Below are positions 1 to 9,053 of a stretch of 51,484 bases of DNA, piece by piece (position 1 is the stretch's first letter; each line of letters starts with the position of its first letter). The stretch is from a bacterium. Lineage in GTDB: Bacteria; Bacteroidota; Ignavibacteria; Kapaibacteriales; Kapaibacteriaceae. The position numbers and the translations under genes are program-made. Under the pieces are notes generated by a model. That model saw nothing but the letters and a program-made list of their open reading frames with translations, had not been told where the DNA came from and did not search any database. Location: NCBI GenBank assembly GCA_024711065.1, contig JANJTN010000128.1, forward strand, positions 1 through 51,484, given 5' to 3'.

Positions 1-336
1 GGGCACACCGGACGGCATCTGCACGATACTCAGCAACGAATCGAGTCCCTTGAGCTGCTTGGTCGGTATCGGCACTCCGATCACCGGCAGCGGCGAGAAC
101 GACGCCAGCATGCCCGGAAGGTGTGCGGCTCCACCAGCACCCGCAATGATGATCTTCAGTCCACGGCTGTGTGCCGAAGTGCCGTACTCGGCCATGTCGG
201 CGGGTGTACGATGTGCGCTGACCACGCGGATCTCGTACGGGATGCCGAACTCTTCACAGACGTCTGCGGCCTCTCGCATCACGGGCAGGTCGGAGTCGCT
301 GCCCATCACAATGCCGATCACAGGTTGCGTGTTCAT
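1..336 (-). CDS. purE: PurE, N5-carboxyaminoimidazole ribonucleotide mutase (5' part only)
   Basis: Cytosolic enzyme of de novo purine synthesis that rearranges N5-CAIR to CAIR. The 112 visible residues begin [16 protein letters not shown] and carry the class I PurE signatures: the MGSDSD phosphate loop, SAHRTP near residue 43 and [12 protein letters not shown] near residue 77 (known family motifs). The C-terminal third lies beyond the window edge. The ATG at 336 overlaps the engB TGA in an ATGA arrangement, so the two are translationally coupled. The ORF is intact as far as it is visible. Confidence 0.93.
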   Translation of the reverse strand, partial: MNTQPVIGIVMGSDSDLPVMREAADVCEEFGIPYEIRVVSAHRTPADMAEYGTSAHSRGLKIIIAGAGGAAHLPGMLASFSPLPVIGVPIPTKQLKGLDSLLSIVQMPSGVP

Positions 337-950
337 GATGCTGTCTCGATGAACTGATGGCTCAATCGTTTCATGATCCCGATGAGCTGGCTGCGCCCGT
401 CACCGGTCTTACTGGAGGTTGCGATGATGTCCACCACATGCTGGCAGTTGGACAAAAGGAACTGGTACTCCTTAACGCGTTCGGAAACCGCACCGTCTTT
501 GCGCTTGTCGCACTTGGTGAGTACCACCACATAGGGTCTGCCGGCGAACTCCAGTTCCTCGATCATGGCCAGGTCGATGGCCATGGGATCGTGGCGAGAG
601 TCTACCAACACCATCACGCCGGCCAGGTTCTCACGCTGCAGGAGGTAGGCCTTGATCAACTCCGAGAACTGCTCACGCTTCCCTTTGCTCACCTTGGCAT
701 AGCCATAGCCGGGAAGGTCTACCAAACCAAAGCCGGCATCGGTCGCAAAGAAGTTGATCTCCTGGGTCTTGCCCGGAGTATTCGATACGCGCGCCAGGTT
801 GCCATGGCGTACGATGGTATTGATCAGCGACGACTTCCCGACGTTGGAACGTCCGATCATCGCGATCTCCGGCGCACTCGACGGAGGGAACTGGTCGGGC
901 TTGACCGCTCCCGTGGCAAAAACCGCTTCGATGTGCTGCTCGTGTGCCAT
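333..950 (-). CDS. engB: EngB/YsxC ribosome-biogenesis GTPase
   Basis: 205-residue GTPase needed for late assembly of the large ribosomal subunit. Visible G motifs are G1 GRSNVGKS (about 33-40), G2 TPGKTQ, G3 DLPGYGYAK and G4 TKCDK; this is the EngB pattern, as opposed to Era or Der. The length matches the family. It follows the rplQ terminator, so it probably has its own promoter, although I found no clear -33/-7 pair. There is no Shine-Dalgarno; instead AGCCCCCT, the complement of the dispersed octamer, sits 3 nt upstream of the ATG. It is coupled to purE by a 4-nt overlap. Confidence 0.95.
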   Translation of the reverse strand: MAHEQHIEAVFATGAVKPDQFPPSSAPEIAMIGRSNVGKSSLINTIVRHGNLARVSNTPGKTQEINFFATDAGFGLVDLPGYGYAKVSKGKREQFSELIKAYLLQRENLAGVMVLVDSRHDPMAIDLAMIEELEFAGRPYVVVLTKCDKRKDGAVSERVKEYQFLLSNCQHVVDIIATSSKTGDGRSQLIGIMKRLSHQFIETAS

Positions 951-974
951 GTTAGGGGGCTTTCCAAAAACGAA

Positions 975-1001
975 AACGCCGGACGCTGAACGTCCGGCGT
1001 T
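975..1001 (-). terminator. Intrinsic terminator of the S10-spc-alpha tract
   Basis: Perfect 11-bp stem (AACGCCGGACG / CGTCCGGCGTT) with a 5-nt loop. Read on the minus strand it is followed by TTTCGTTTTTGG. It lies 22 nt after the rplQ stop and before engB, so it ends the long ribosomal-protein transcript. Confidence 0.92.
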
Positions 1002-1023
1002 AATTCGACCGATCGTTCAGCGA

Positions 1024-1662
1024 TCAGTCCTGCTTCTCTTCGTCTGCTGCGGCTTCGTCTGCCGCCGGTGCGTCCGTAGTCTCCGGTGCTTCGGCAGCAG
1101 CCTCAGCAACCGGGGTCTCTTCGGTCACATCCTCAACGACGTCCTCTGCCACCTCTTCAGCCACCGGAGCAGCTGCCGGCTTGGCAGCTTTCGGAGCGGC
1201 CATCGGCTTCGGCTTGACCGGCTTGGCAGCCTTGCGCGTCTTGGACGTCACGCGGCCATCCTGCGGATTGGACCAGTCCACCAGCTCGATCACAGCTTCG
1301 GGAGCCGTGTCGCCGCGGCGATTACCGAGCTTGGTGATGCGAGTGTAGCCACCTGGTCGCTCAGCCACGGCCGGAGCGATCGTATCGAACAGCTCCTGCA
1401 GTACAGCCTTGTTGCGAATAAAGCGGCCAACCATACGGCGGCTGTGGACATCCACGCCTGTGATGGTACCCGACTTCTCGGCCAGGTGGGCATTCTTGGC
1501 ACGTGTAATGAGTTGCTCGGCGAACGGACGGAGCTCCTTGGCCTTGGCAACGGTGGTCACCAGTTTCTTGTGCTCAAAGAGCGACGTGGCCAGGTTCACC
1601 ATCAAGGCGCGCTTGTGGCTTGCCGTGCGCTTCAGCTTACGTCCGCTGTAATTGTGTCTCAT
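1024..1662 (-). CDS. rplQ: 50S ribosomal protein L17 with long acidic tail
   Basis: The first 130 or so residues are standard L17 (MRHNYSGRKLKRTASHKRAL start, then RITKLGNRRGD). The rest, from about residue 138, is a low-complexity tail: first Lys/Pro/Ala (KPVKPKPMAAPKAAKP), then Ala/Glu/Asp-rich to the end. The total of 212 residues compares with about 120-130 in most bacteria; Bacteroidota L17 often carry shorter tails. Last gene of the alpha operon, 21 nt after rpoA, directly before the terminator. The tail has no recognisable domain. Confidence 0.95.
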   Translation of the reverse strand: MRHNYSGRKLKRTASHKRALMVNLATSLFEHKKLVTTVAKAKELRPFAEQLITRAKNAHLAEKSGTITGVDVHSRRMVGRFIRNKAVLQELFDTIAPAVAERPGGYTRITKLGNRRGDTAPEAVIELVDWSNPQDGRVTSKTRKAAKPVKPKPMAAPKAAKPAAAPVAEEVAEDVVEDVTEETPVAEAAAEAPETTDAPAADEAAADEEKQD

Positions 1663-1683
1663 GATCCTTGATCCTTTTCTCGC

Positions 1684-2688
1684 TTACTCGCTTGCTTTCG
1701 GTTCATCCTGCAGATATGGCGACACGTCCATGCCGAACGTCAGGCCATTCTGATATACTACGTCCGTGAGTTCAGCCAGCGACTTGCGGCCGAAGTTCCG
1801 GAATTTCAGCAGGTCGGTTTCCTGCAGCGCCACCAGGTCGGCCAGCGTCTTGATGCTGGCAGCCTTCAGGCAGTTGTGGGCACGAACGCTCAGTTCCAGC
1901 TCGTCCACCGGCTGCACCAGGATCCGGCGGATCCGTTGACGCTCACGCTCGGCTTCGGAGTCCGTGGCTGTGTCGCGAGCCGAATCGACCGATTCCTGCG
2001 GCGCAGCGCCGAGGAACAGCGCCACGTGCTGGCGGAAGATGTCGGCAGCATGCTGCACAGCTTCCTGAGCCGTGATCGAACCATCCGTCCGTACGTTCAG
2101 CGTCAGCTTCTCATAGTCTGTCTTCTGTCCCACACGGAACGGCTCTACGTTGTAGACCACGTTCACGATCGGGGTATAGATGGCGTCGATCGGAAGCATG
2201 CCAACCGGGAAGTCCGTGGTAGCATGATCCTCACTAGGCACGTAGCCTTTGCCACGGCCGATGCGCAGTTCGACGTCGAAGTCGGCATCATCGGCTAGGT
2301 GAGCGATCACCTTCTTCGGGTCCAGCACTTCGATCTCCGGCGAGGCCTTGCCGATCTCGGCGGCGGTCCACGTTCCTCCACCCTTCACACGGAACGAGAT
2401 CCGGTTGGGCATTTTCTTGTCGAGAATGCGCAACCGTACTTCCTTCAGGTTAAGGATCACTTCCGTCATGTCTTCCACGACGCCGGGAATGGTCTGAAAC
2501 TCATGAAGAACGTCGCTGATCTTCACGCCGATGATGGCACTGCCAGGGATCGACGAGAGCAGCACTCGACGGAAGGCATTGCCGATCGTCACGCCATAGC
2601 CTTCCTCGAGAGGATTGAGCGTCAGCGTTGCATGAAACGGCGATCCCAGTTCTTCGACGATCACGCCGTCGGGCATCTGCATCTGCAT
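1684..2688 (-). CDS. rpoA: RNA polymerase alpha subunit
   Basis: 334 residues, the normal length. The N-terminal domain (about 1-230) contains the dimerisation core around NAFRRVLLSSIPGSAI. An acidic linker follows (DSARDTATDSEAERERQ), then the C-terminal DNA-binding domain with helix-hairpin-helix residues (HNCLKAASIKTLADLV, FGRKSLAEL). It is the assembly platform for beta and beta'. It lies downstream of rpsK across a 106-nt gap in which rpsD would normally be found; that gap contains no ORF and no promoter I can support. Confidence 0.98.
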   Translation of the reverse strand: MQMQMPDGVIVEELGSPFHATLTLNPLEEGYGVTIGNAFRRVLLSSIPGSAIIGVKISDVLHEFQTIPGVVEDMTEVILNLKEVRLRILDKKMPNRISFRVKGGGTWTAAEIGKASPEIEVLDPKKVIAHLADDADFDVELRIGRGKGYVPSEDHATTDFPVGMLPIDAIYTPIVNVVYNVEPFRVGQKTDYEKLTLNVRTDGSITAQEAVQHAADIFRQHVALFLGAAPQESVDSARDTATDSEAERERQRIRRILVQPVDELELSVRAHNCLKAASIKTLADLVALQETDLLKFRNFGRKSLAELTDVVYQNGLTFGMDVSPYLQDEPKASE

Positions 2689-2794
2689 GTTCTTGGCCTC
2701 TTTGTGTTCTAATAGTCGTTGGTAGGGTCCACGATCGAAGCCGACCCACGCCGCGATGGCGCAGTCGGAACCGATCAGGTTCAGCTTGATCCGA

Positions 2795-3181
2795 TCAGAC
2801 GCGGCGACGCTTCGGCGGGCGGCATCCGTTGTGCGGAAGCGGTGTGCGATCGGTGATCGACAGTACTTCCAGACCGGCGGCCGTAAGAGCGCGGATAGCG
2901 GCTTCCCGACCCGAACCAGGGCCGCGAACTACGACGTCTACCTTCCGCAGACCCATTTCGTGGGCCGTACGGGCGGCTTTGTCGGCCGACACCTGCGAGG
3001 CGTACGGAGTATTCTTCTTCGATCCACGGAAGCCGTTCTTGCCTGCCGACGACCACGCGAGCGTGTTGCCGTAGGTGTCCGTGATCGTCACGATCACGTT
3101 GTTGAACGTAGCACGGACGAAGGCCTTGCCGTGTACATCGGCAACGATCTTCCGCTTGACGCGTTTTTTGGCTGCAGCCAT
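2795..3181 (-). CDS. rpsK: 30S ribosomal protein S11
   Basis: 128 residues. Platform protein of the small subunit that contacts 16S rRNA near the E site. Diagnostic segments are [48 protein letters not shown] and the C-terminal [16 protein letters not shown]. It follows rpsM by 52 nt. The next gene is rpoA, not rpsD, a departure from the usual rpsM-rpsK-rpsD-rpoA order. Confidence 0.97.
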   Translation of the reverse strand: MAAAKKRVKRKIVADVHGKAFVRATFNNVIVTITDTYGNTLAWSSAGKNGFRGSKKNTPYASQVSADKAARTAHEMGLRKVDVVVRGPGSGREAAIRALTAAGLEVLSITDRTPLPHNGCRPPKRRRV

Positions 3182-3233
3182 GATCTTCTCGTTCCTTTCT
3201 GTTCCAGCGGGGCAGTGCCCCGAAGTTCAATGC

Positions 3234-3611
3234 TTACTTACGTGCTGCCTTCTTCTTACCGGCAACGGTCTTCCGCTTGCCCTTACGGGTACGAGCGTTG
3301 GTGCTGGTACGCTGACCGCGCACCGGCAGTCCGCGACGATGGCGCAGACCGCGATAGCAGCCAATGTCCATCAGGCGCTTGATATTCAGCTGCACTTCCG
3401 AGCGCAACTGACCTTCGGTCTTGTAATCGCCGATCACCTGACGAATGCGTGCGACCTCGTCGTCGGTCCAGTCGTTCACACGCTTCGTCGGATCCATACC
3501 GGCCTTATCGAGCACTTGCTTACTCGAGGTCGGTCCGATCCCGAAAATGTAGGTGAGCGCGACCAGGCCGCGCTTGTTCTTCGGCAGATCGACTCCTGCA
3601 ATTCGAGCCAC
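3234..3611 (-). CDS. rpsM: 30S ribosomal protein S13
   Basis: 125 residues. Head protein bridging to the 50S subunit (L5) and contacting P-site tRNA. Begins [26 protein letters not shown], then [19 protein letters not shown], and ends in the basic tail [16 protein letters not shown] expected of S13. Fifteen nt downstream of rpmJ. Confidence 0.97.
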   Translation of the reverse strand: MARIAGVDLPKNKRGLVALTYIFGIGPTSSKQVLDKAGMDPTKRVNDWTDDEVARIRQVIGDYKTEGQLRSEVQLNIKRLMDIGCYRGLRHRRGLPVRGQRTSTNARTRKGKRKTVAGKKKAARK

Positions 3612-3626
3612 TGTGATTCTCCTCGA

Positions 3627-3743
3627 TTAGCCTTGACGTTGTTTGGTGCGGGGATTCTTCTTGTTGATCACGTAGACCTTCCCCTTGCGGCGGACGATCT
3701 TGTCCTCCGGGCTACGCTTCTTCACTGATGCCTGTACTTTCAT
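3627..3743 (-). CDS. rpmJ: 50S ribosomal protein L36, zinc-free type
   Basis: A 38-codon gene, easy to overlook. The translation starts [19 protein letters not shown] and ends [12 protein letters not shown], which is L36. The Zn ligands of the common form (CxxC ... C ... H) are replaced (SPED in place of the CxxC, N and T at the later positions), so this is the C-minus variant typical of Bacteroidota. It sits between infA and rpsM in the conserved order. Confidence 0.95.
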   Translation of the reverse strand: MKVQASVKKRSPEDKIVRRKGKVYVINKKNPRTKQRQG

Positions 3744-3796
3744 GTCTATTCTCCGGTCGTGGGGCGTTGGAAAGCCCCTTTCACAAATTCATTCGT

Positions 3797-4015
3797 TCAC
3801 TTGTAGCGATACACGATGCGCCCTTTGGACAGATCGTAGGGCGACATCTCCACGGTTACCTTGTCTCCGCGAAAGATCTTGATGAAGTGCATCCGCATCT
3901 TGCCCGAAACGTGCGCCAGGATCTCGTGTCCGTTCTCCAGCTCTACAATGAAGCGCGTGTTCGGCAGCGCCTCTTTGATCGTTCCATCTACGCGAATGAC
4001 ATCGGTCTTACCCAT
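3797..4015 (-). CDS. infA: Translation initiation factor IF-1
   Basis: 72 residues, exactly the family length. Single S1/OB-fold domain that occupies the ribosomal A site during initiation. Characteristic segments are [31 protein letters not shown] and [16 protein letters not shown]. It lies 12 nt after map and upstream of rpmJ, the conserved map-infA-rpmJ order. A weak GGGGC/GCCCC hairpin follows in the short gap before rpmJ; it is too short for me to call a terminator. Confidence 0.97.
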   Translation of the reverse strand: MGKTDVIRVDGTIKEALPNTRFIVELENGHEILAHVSGKMRMHFIKIFRGDKVTVEMSPYDLSKGRIVYRYK

Positions 4016-4027
4016 ACGTTCCTACCA

Positions 4028-4822
4028 CTACATTTCCGTGAGGACCATCGGTGTGTTCCCATTGATCACCACCGTATGCTCGAAGTGTGCCGACGGCTTG
4101 CCGTCAGCTGTATACACCGTCCACCCATCACTCGCCGTATGCACCTGGAACATGCCCATGTTGACCATCGGCTCGATGGCCAGCGCCATGCCGTTCCGCA
4201 AGCGCGCATTCGGATATCGCGACCGGTGTAGCAATCCCGGGACGAAATTGGGGACAGGGGGCTCTTCATGCAGGTGACGGCCAATGCCGTGACCTACCAG
4301 CTCCCGGACCACCGAGAATCCTTGCTTTTCAACACACGTCTGGACGGCCTTTGCGATATCATACACCCGCTGGCCCTCCACGGCCTGTTCGATGCCTAGC
4401 CGGAGAGACTCCTGCGTGGCGTCGAGCAGACGCTGTTTGTCGGTCGAGATCTCCCCTACGGCGAACGTAAAGGCACTGTCGCCGAAGAATCCATCCAGTT
4501 GGACCCCGCAGTCGACCGAAACGATCTGACCTTCCTTCAGCATGCGCGAACCCGGCATGCCGTGAACCACTTCCTCATCGATACTGATGCAGAGCGACGA
4601 AGGGAACACGCGGCCGTCGACCACATACCCCTTGAACGCCGGAACGCCATTGCGCGTGCGGATAAAGTCCTCCGCGATCGCGTCCAGCTCGCGCGTCGTA
4701 ACACCGGGAGCAATGTGCTTCCCGACCTCGGCAAGGGTATCGGCCACGATGCGGCAAGCCGCTTCGATCTTTCCGACATCCTCGGCCGTGTGAACGACCG
4801 CCATCGTATCTGCAACAGCCAT
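4028..4822 (-). CDS. map: Type I methionine aminopeptidase
   Basis: 264 residues. Removes the initiator Met from nascent proteins. The five metal ligands of the family can be placed: Asp in SVDCGVQLDGFFGDS, the second Asp in FFGDSAF, His in GHGIGRHLHEEPP, Glu in AIEPMVNMG and Glu in HFEHTVVI. I take the ATG at 4822, which overlaps the secY TGA by one base, rather than the in-frame GTG one codon earlier. Following secY directly, without adk between, differs from many Firmicutes and proteobacterial orders. One AGGGGGCT octamer lies inside it (4256-4263). Confidence 0.96.
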   Translation of the reverse strand: MAVADTMAVVHTAEDVGKIEAACRIVADTLAEVGKHIAPGVTTRELDAIAEDFIRTRNGVPAFKGYVVDGRVFPSSLCISIDEEVVHGMPGSRMLKEGQIVSVDCGVQLDGFFGDSAFTFAVGEISTDKQRLLDATQESLRLGIEQAVEGQRVYDIAKAVQTCVEKQGFSVVRELVGHGIGRHLHEEPPVPNFVPGLLHRSRYPNARLRNGMALAIEPMVNMGMFQVHTASDGWTVYTADGKPSAHFEHTVVINGNTPMVLTEM

Positions 4823-6180
4823 CACTGTCCAGACATTGCCCCGGCCCGGCCGCTGATCTTACCGGTCTTCATGAAGCCGTCGTAGTGACGCATCAAGAGA
4901 TAGGATTCGATCTGCTGCAGCGTGTCGAGGGCAACACCCACGATAATGAGAAGACTGGTTCCGCCAAAGAACGACGCGAACACCGGAGGCACCTGCAACA
5001 CATTCATGGCGAACGTCGGCAGAATTGCCACGATCGCCAGGAAGATGGCGCCCGGAAGGGTGATCCGCGTAAGAATATTCTCGATGTAATTGGCCGTATT
5101 CGCTCCTGGGCTGATGCCCGGAATGAAACCACCATTGCGCTTCATATTGTCGGCCACTTCCTTCGGGTTGAAAGCGATAGCCGTGTAGAAGTACGTAAAG
5201 AACAGGATCATCGTACCATACGTCAGAGCATACCATACGGAGCGCTCGCTGAAGACGTTGGCAAATCCCTGCCAGAACTGACTTTCCGGGAAGAACGAAG
5301 CGATCGTTGCCGGAACGAACAGGATGGACTGGGCGAAGATGATCGGCATCACACCGGCGGTGTTCACGCGCAGTGGGATGTACTGCATCGAACCACCATA
5401 CACCTTGCGGCCGACCTGGCGCTTCGCATACTGGACCGGGATCCTACGAGCCCCTTGCGTAACAAGGATCACCGCAGCGATGATACCAGCCAGCAACACC
5501 AGAAGCACCACATCTACCACCAGGTTCCGAGAACCGGCGTTGATCAGCGTGAACTCCTGGCTCACAGCCGTGGGGAAGCGCGCGATGATACCGATCATAA
5601 TGATCAGGGAGATACCGTTGCCGATGCCACGGTCGGTGATCTGCTCGCCGATCCACATCAGACCCACCGTGCCGGCCGTCATGATCAGGATCACAGACAG
5701 CGTCCAGAACAGTCCGGCATCCGGCACCACGGAAGCACCGCCGGCACCCACTGTGGTCTGGGCGATCTTGATCGACACGCCCCAGGCCTGCAAAGCCGCC
5801 AGAAACACCGTCAGCACACGTGTGTACTGATTGATCTTGCGTCGTCCGTCCTCACCTTCGCGTTGCAGCTTCTGCAGTTCCGGCAACACAACGCCGGCGA
5901 TCTGCAGGATGATGCTCGCGGAGATGTACGGCATGATGCCCAGAGCAAAGACTGCTGCGTTGGAGAACGCGCCCCCAACGAACATGTCGTACAAGCCGAA
6001 GATCGTGCCACTGTCTCCACCCATGCTCGACGCGGCCGTGAGCATTTCGACGTTCACGCCCGGGATCGTGATGAACGATCCCACACGCACGGCGATCAGG
6101 GCAACGAGCGTGAACAGCAATCGCTGACGCAGCTCGTCGATCTTCCAGATGTTCCGTACTGTGGTGATGAGGTTAGCCAT
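4822..6180 (-). CDS. secY: Protein translocase subunit SecY
   Basis: 452 residues with about ten hydrophobic segments; central pore of the SecYEG inner-membrane translocon. Recognisable parts include FTLVALIAVRVGSFITIPGV (TM1), GIMPYISASIILQI (TM2), the cytosolic loop ARRIPVQYAKRQVGRKVYGG, GVMPIIFAQSILF, and the last cytosolic loop before GTSLLIIVGVALDT. Its ATG lies inside the last codons of rplO (8-nt overlap), indicating translational coupling. Confidence 0.97.
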   Translation of the reverse strand: MANLITTVRNIWKIDELRQRLLFTLVALIAVRVGSFITIPGVNVEMLTAASSMGGDSGTIFGLYDMFVGGAFSNAAVFALGIMPYISASIILQIAGVVLPELQKLQREGEDGRRKINQYTRVLTVFLAALQAWGVSIKIAQTTVGAGGASVVPDAGLFWTLSVILIMTAGTVGLMWIGEQITDRGIGNGISLIIMIGIIARFPTAVSQEFTLINAGSRNLVVDVVLLVLLAGIIAAVILVTQGARRIPVQYAKRQVGRKVYGGSMQYIPLRVNTAGVMPIIFAQSILFVPATIASFFPESQFWQGFANVFSERSVWYALTYGTMILFFTYFYTAIAFNPKEVADNMKRNGGFIPGISPGANTANYIENILTRITLPGAIFLAIVAILPTFAMNVLQVPPVFASFFGGTSLLIIVGVALDTLQQIESYLLMRHYDGFMKTGKISGRAGAMSGQ

Positions 6181-6634
6181 TGATGGTAACTGCCCCTCCA
6201 GCAGACTCGATCTTTGCCTTGGCCGACTCGGAGACCTTGTCGACCGCTACCGTGAGCTTCGCCGACAGCTCGCCATTGCCAAGCACCTTGATCGGCACCG
6301 AGCGCTTGCTGACGGCGCCGGTCTTGTAGAGCACGTCGTTGTTCACGATGCCATCGGACAGGCGACCTTCATCCACCAGACGCTGCAGCGTTGCTACGTT
6401 CACCACCTGGTGATCGATCCGGTTGATGTTGGTGAAGCCGAACTTCGGCACCCGGCGAGACAACGGCATCTGGCCGCCCTCGAACGAACGCTTACGGCTG
6501 TAGCCGCTGCGCGACTGGGCACCCTTGTGACCACGCGTGGAGGTTCCACCGTGACCCGAGCCGGCACCACGGCCAACGCGCTTCTTCTTGTGTCGCGACC
6601 CTGGGGCCGGCGAAAGATTACCAATGTGTTTCAT
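6173..6634 (-). CDS. rplO: 50S ribosomal protein L15
   Basis: 153 residues. Assembly protein of the large subunit. The N-terminus MKHIGNLSPAPGSRHKKKRVGRGAGSGHGGTSTRGHKG is the classic L15 glycine/basic extension; GGQMPLSRRVPKFGF follows and the C-terminal domain ends in TVAVDKVSESAKAKIESAGGAVTI. The 3' end overlaps secY by 8 nt. Confidence 0.97.
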   Translation of the reverse strand: MKHIGNLSPAPGSRHKKKRVGRGAGSGHGGTSTRGHKGAQSRSGYSRKRSFEGGQMPLSRRVPKFGFTNINRIDHQVVNVATLQRLVDEGRLSDGIVNNDVLYKTGAVSKRSVPIKVLGNGELSAKLTVAVDKVSESAKAKIESAGGAVTING

Positions 6635-6642
6635 GTTCTGCC

Positions 6643-6825
6643 TCAGTCTTCCACTTCTTCGACGTTCACGAGGTGCCGTACGGCATTCACCATGCCAAGG
6701 ATCTGTGCGTTCTTCGGCTTGATGGTCGTATAGTTCGGACGCCCCAGGCCAAGAGCCTTGATCGTCGCCTTGTGCTTTTCAATGGCGCCAATAGCGCTCT
6801 TGATCTGCGTGATCTTCAGTTTCAT
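6643..6825 (-). CDS. rpmD: 50S ribosomal protein L30
   Basis: 60 residues. Carries the L30 signature KITQIKSAIGAIEKHKATIKALGLGRPN followed by GMVNAVRHLVNVEE. I start at the ATG at 6825, preceded at good spacing by AAGGAGAAG, rather than the adjacent GTG. Eight nt upstream of rplO. Confidence 0.95.
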   Translation of the reverse strand: MKLKITQIKSAIGAIEKHKATIKALGLGRPNYTTIKPKNAQILGMVNAVRHLVNVEEVED

Positions 6826-6844
6826 CACTTCTCCTTGCGTGGCC

Positions 6845-7348
6845 TTAGCCGTTCAGTACCTTATCAATGCTGACACCGCGGCGGGAAGCCACGGAGGCAA
6901 CGTCCTCCAGCTGCTGCAGCGCATTCATCGCAGCCTTTACCGTGTTGTGGGGGTTGGACGAGCCCATCGACTTCGTCAGCACGTCCTTCACGCCAGCCAA
7001 TTCAAGGATGGCACGCACCCCACCGGCGGCGATCACACCGGTACCAGGGGTAGCCGGACGGATCAGCACCTTGGCAGCACCAAAACGGCCGATCACCTCG
7101 TGCGGGATCGTGCCATTCTGCACACGAACCTTCACCACGGCCTTCTTGGCAGCGTCGGTGGCTTTGGTCACGGCATCCGATACTTCACCGGCTTTGCCAA
7201 GACCGTAGCCTACATGCCCCTCTTCGTCGCCAACGATCACGATGGCGGAGAAGTTGAATCGACGTCCACCCTTCACCACCTTCGCCGTACGGCCAACGTA
7301 GACGATCTTGTCCTTCAGGTTCAGGTCAGAGAGTTTTTGCTTTGCCAC
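6845..7348 (-). CDS. rpsE: 30S ribosomal protein S5
   Basis: 167 residues. Double-stranded-RNA-binding-like N-terminal domain ([31 protein letters not shown]) and C-terminal S5 domain ([38 protein letters not shown]). S5 lines the mRNA entry channel and affects decoding accuracy. Located between rplR and rpmD as in most bacteria. Confidence 0.97.
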   Translation of the reverse strand: MAKQKLSDLNLKDKIVYVGRTAKVVKGGRRFNFSAIVIVGDEEGHVGYGLGKAGEVSDAVTKATDAAKKAVVKVRVQNGTIPHEVIGRFGAAKVLIRPATPGTGVIAAGGVRAILELAGVKDVLTKSMGSSNPHNTVKAAMNALQQLEDVASVASRRGVSIDKVLNG

Positions 7349-7374
7349 GTAAATCTTCTCCAGTTTCTATCGTA

Positions 7375-7746
7375 TTAGAAGTCCAGTCCGCCTTCGCGCG
7401 CAGCTTCTGCCAGCGCCTTGATGCGGCCGTGATACAGGAATCCGTTCCGGTCGAAGGCAACGGTGCCCACCTTGGCGCTCTTGGCGCGCTCGGCCAACAC
7501 CTGACCGACCAGCTTGCACTTGTCGGACTTGGTCATGCCGCCAGCGAACTTGGCCTTCACTTCCCGATCGGTGGTTGAGGCCGACGCGATCGTGCGGGCA
7601 GTGGTGTCGTCGATGATCTGCGCGTAAATGTGTTCCGCAGAGCGGAACACGGTCAGGCGCGGACGCTCCGGAGTTCCCGTGATGTTCTTGCGTACGCGGC
7701 GATTGCGACGCTCGTAACGCTTGTTCTTGAGTGCGATGCGATTCAT
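7375..7746 (-). CDS. rplR: 50S ribosomal protein L18
   Basis: 123 residues. 5S rRNA-binding protein. L18 features include [79 protein letters not shown]. Between rplF and rpsE; ordinary spacing and composition. Confidence 0.96.
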   Translation of the reverse strand: MNRIALKNKRYERRNRRVRKNITGTPERPRLTVFRSAEHIYAQIIDDTTARTIASASTTDREVKAKFAGGMTKSDKCKLVGQVLAERAKSAKVGTVAFDRNGFLYHGRIKALAEAAREGGLDF

Positions 7747-7763
7747 TGTCTACTGATCCTTCC

Positions 7764-8303
7764 TTACTTACCGGCAGCCTTACCGGCCTTACGGCGGATG
7801 TATTCACCTTGATAACGAACGCCTTTGCCTTTGTACGGCTCCGGCTTGCGCTGGGAGCGGACCAGAGCGGCTACCTGTCCAACCAGCTGCTTGTCGATCC
7901 CCTTTACCACCATTGTCGTCGGTCCGTTGACCGCGAACTCGATACCATCCGGCGGCAAGAAAAAGATCGGGTGCGAATAGCCCAGGTTCAGAACGAGGTT
8001 CTTGCCTCGCATCTCCACCTTGTAGCCGACACCTTCTACCTGCAGGGCCTTCTCGAATCCCTTCGAAACGCCCTCTACCATCCAGGCGATCCGGGCACGA
8101 GTGGCGCCATGCATGGCACGCGTGTCCTTGTTGTCGTTCGCACGGCTAAAGGTCAGCGTGTCACCATCCATCGCTGGAATGATGCGCGTATCCATCGGGA
8201 ACGTGAGTTGTCCCTTCGGGCCCTTCACCGTACATACCCCGTCGCTGAACGTCACCTGGACGCCGCTCGGGATCGAAATTGCCTTGTTACCTACACGTGA
8301 CAT
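7764..8303 (-). CDS. rplF: 50S ribosomal protein L6
   Basis: 179 residues, two tandem L6 folds. Starts MSRVGNKAISIPSGVQVTFSDGVCTVKGPKGQL and ends with the conserved EPYKGKGVRYQGEYIRRKAGKAAGK. L6 lies near the factor-binding site of the 50S subunit. Standard position between rpsH and rplR. Confidence 0.97.
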   Translation of the reverse strand: MSRVGNKAISIPSGVQVTFSDGVCTVKGPKGQLTFPMDTRIIPAMDGDTLTFSRANDNKDTRAMHGATRARIAWMVEGVSKGFEKALQVEGVGYKVEMRGKNLVLNLGYSHPIFFLPPDGIEFAVNGPTTMVVKGIDKQLVGQVAALVRSQRKPEPYKGKGVRYQGEYIRRKAGKAAGK

Positions 8304-8329
8304 GTTCTCTGTCTCCTTGCTCTCGGTCG

Positions 8330-8725
8330 TTACCAGATCGTACAGATGATCTCACCGCCCACATTCTCGCGGCGAGCCTGCTTGTCGGACATCACCCCAC
8401 GCGGCGTGGAAATGATGGCCACACCAAGGCCGTTCCGTACGCGCGGAAGGTTGTCTACTCCGGCATACACGCGCCGACCCGGCTTGCTCACACGGCGGAT
8501 CTCTCGGATCACCGGCTGTCCGTAGTAGTAGCGCAGCTTCACCTGCAGGGTGCCCTGCGGGCCGTCGTCCTTGCGGGAGTAGTCGGCGATGAAGCCCTGA
8601 TCCTTCAAGATCTCCGCAATGGCCACCTTGATGTTAGAGGCCGGCACGTCGAAGGTCTTGTGCTTTGCCGCGGAGGCATTACGGATCCGCGTCAGAAAAT
8701 CTGCGATTGGGTCTGTGACTGGCAT
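8330..8725 (-). CDS. rpsH: 30S ribosomal protein S8
   Basis: 131 residues. Central-domain 16S rRNA binder. Begins MPVTDPIADFLTRIRNASAAKHKTFDVPASNIK and ends in the RNA-binding motif ISTPRGVMSDKQARRENVGGEIICTIW. The 41-nt gap to rpsN contains an AGGGGGCT octamer (8754-8761, antisense to transcription). Confidence 0.97.
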   Translation of the reverse strand: MPVTDPIADFLTRIRNASAAKHKTFDVPASNIKVAIAEILKDQGFIADYSRKDDGPQGTLQVKLRYYYGQPVIREIRRVSKPGRRVYAGVDNLPRVRNGLGVAIISTPRGVMSDKQARRENVGGEIICTIW

Positions 8726-8766
8726 GGTTGTCTATCTATCGATGTGAAGTTGAAGGGGGCTCCGGA

Positions 8767-9036
8767 TCACCAGCTCGCCTTGCGCACTCCAGGGATCTTG
8801 CCCTCGAGCGCCAGCTGGCGGAACATATTCCGGCAGAGGCCGAACTTGCGATACACGCCACGTCCGCGACCGGTGACCAGGCACCGCTGACGGATCCTTG
8901 TCGGCGAGCTGTTGCGTGGCAGCTTTTGCAGACCGACCATATCGCCCGACTCTTTCAGTTCCTGCCGCTTCTGGGCATACTTCTCAGCGAGTCGGATTCG
9001 CTTCTGATTACGAGCAACGATGCTCTTCTTAGCCAT
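8767..9036 (-). CDS. rpsN: 30S ribosomal protein S14, long zinc-free type
   Basis: 89 residues, the long S14 form. The four-Cys zinc ribbon of the 61-residue form is absent; the C-terminal RNA-binding part reads [38 protein letters not shown]. Between rplE and rpsH. With the Cys-less L36 this makes two zinc-independent r-proteins in one operon. Confidence 0.97.
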   Translation of the reverse strand: MAKKSIVARNQKRIRLAEKYAQKRQELKESGDMVGLQKLPRNSSPTRIRQRCLVTGRGRGVYRKFGLCRNMFRQLALEGKIPGVRKASW

Positions 9037-9053
9037 GGGTTAACCTCGTGTCC

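Noticed and set aside
3764-3782. Terminator between infA and rpmJ (GGGGC/GCCCC hairpin)
   Set aside because: Only a 5-bp stem with an 8-nt loop and no U tract, inside an operon that continues downstream.
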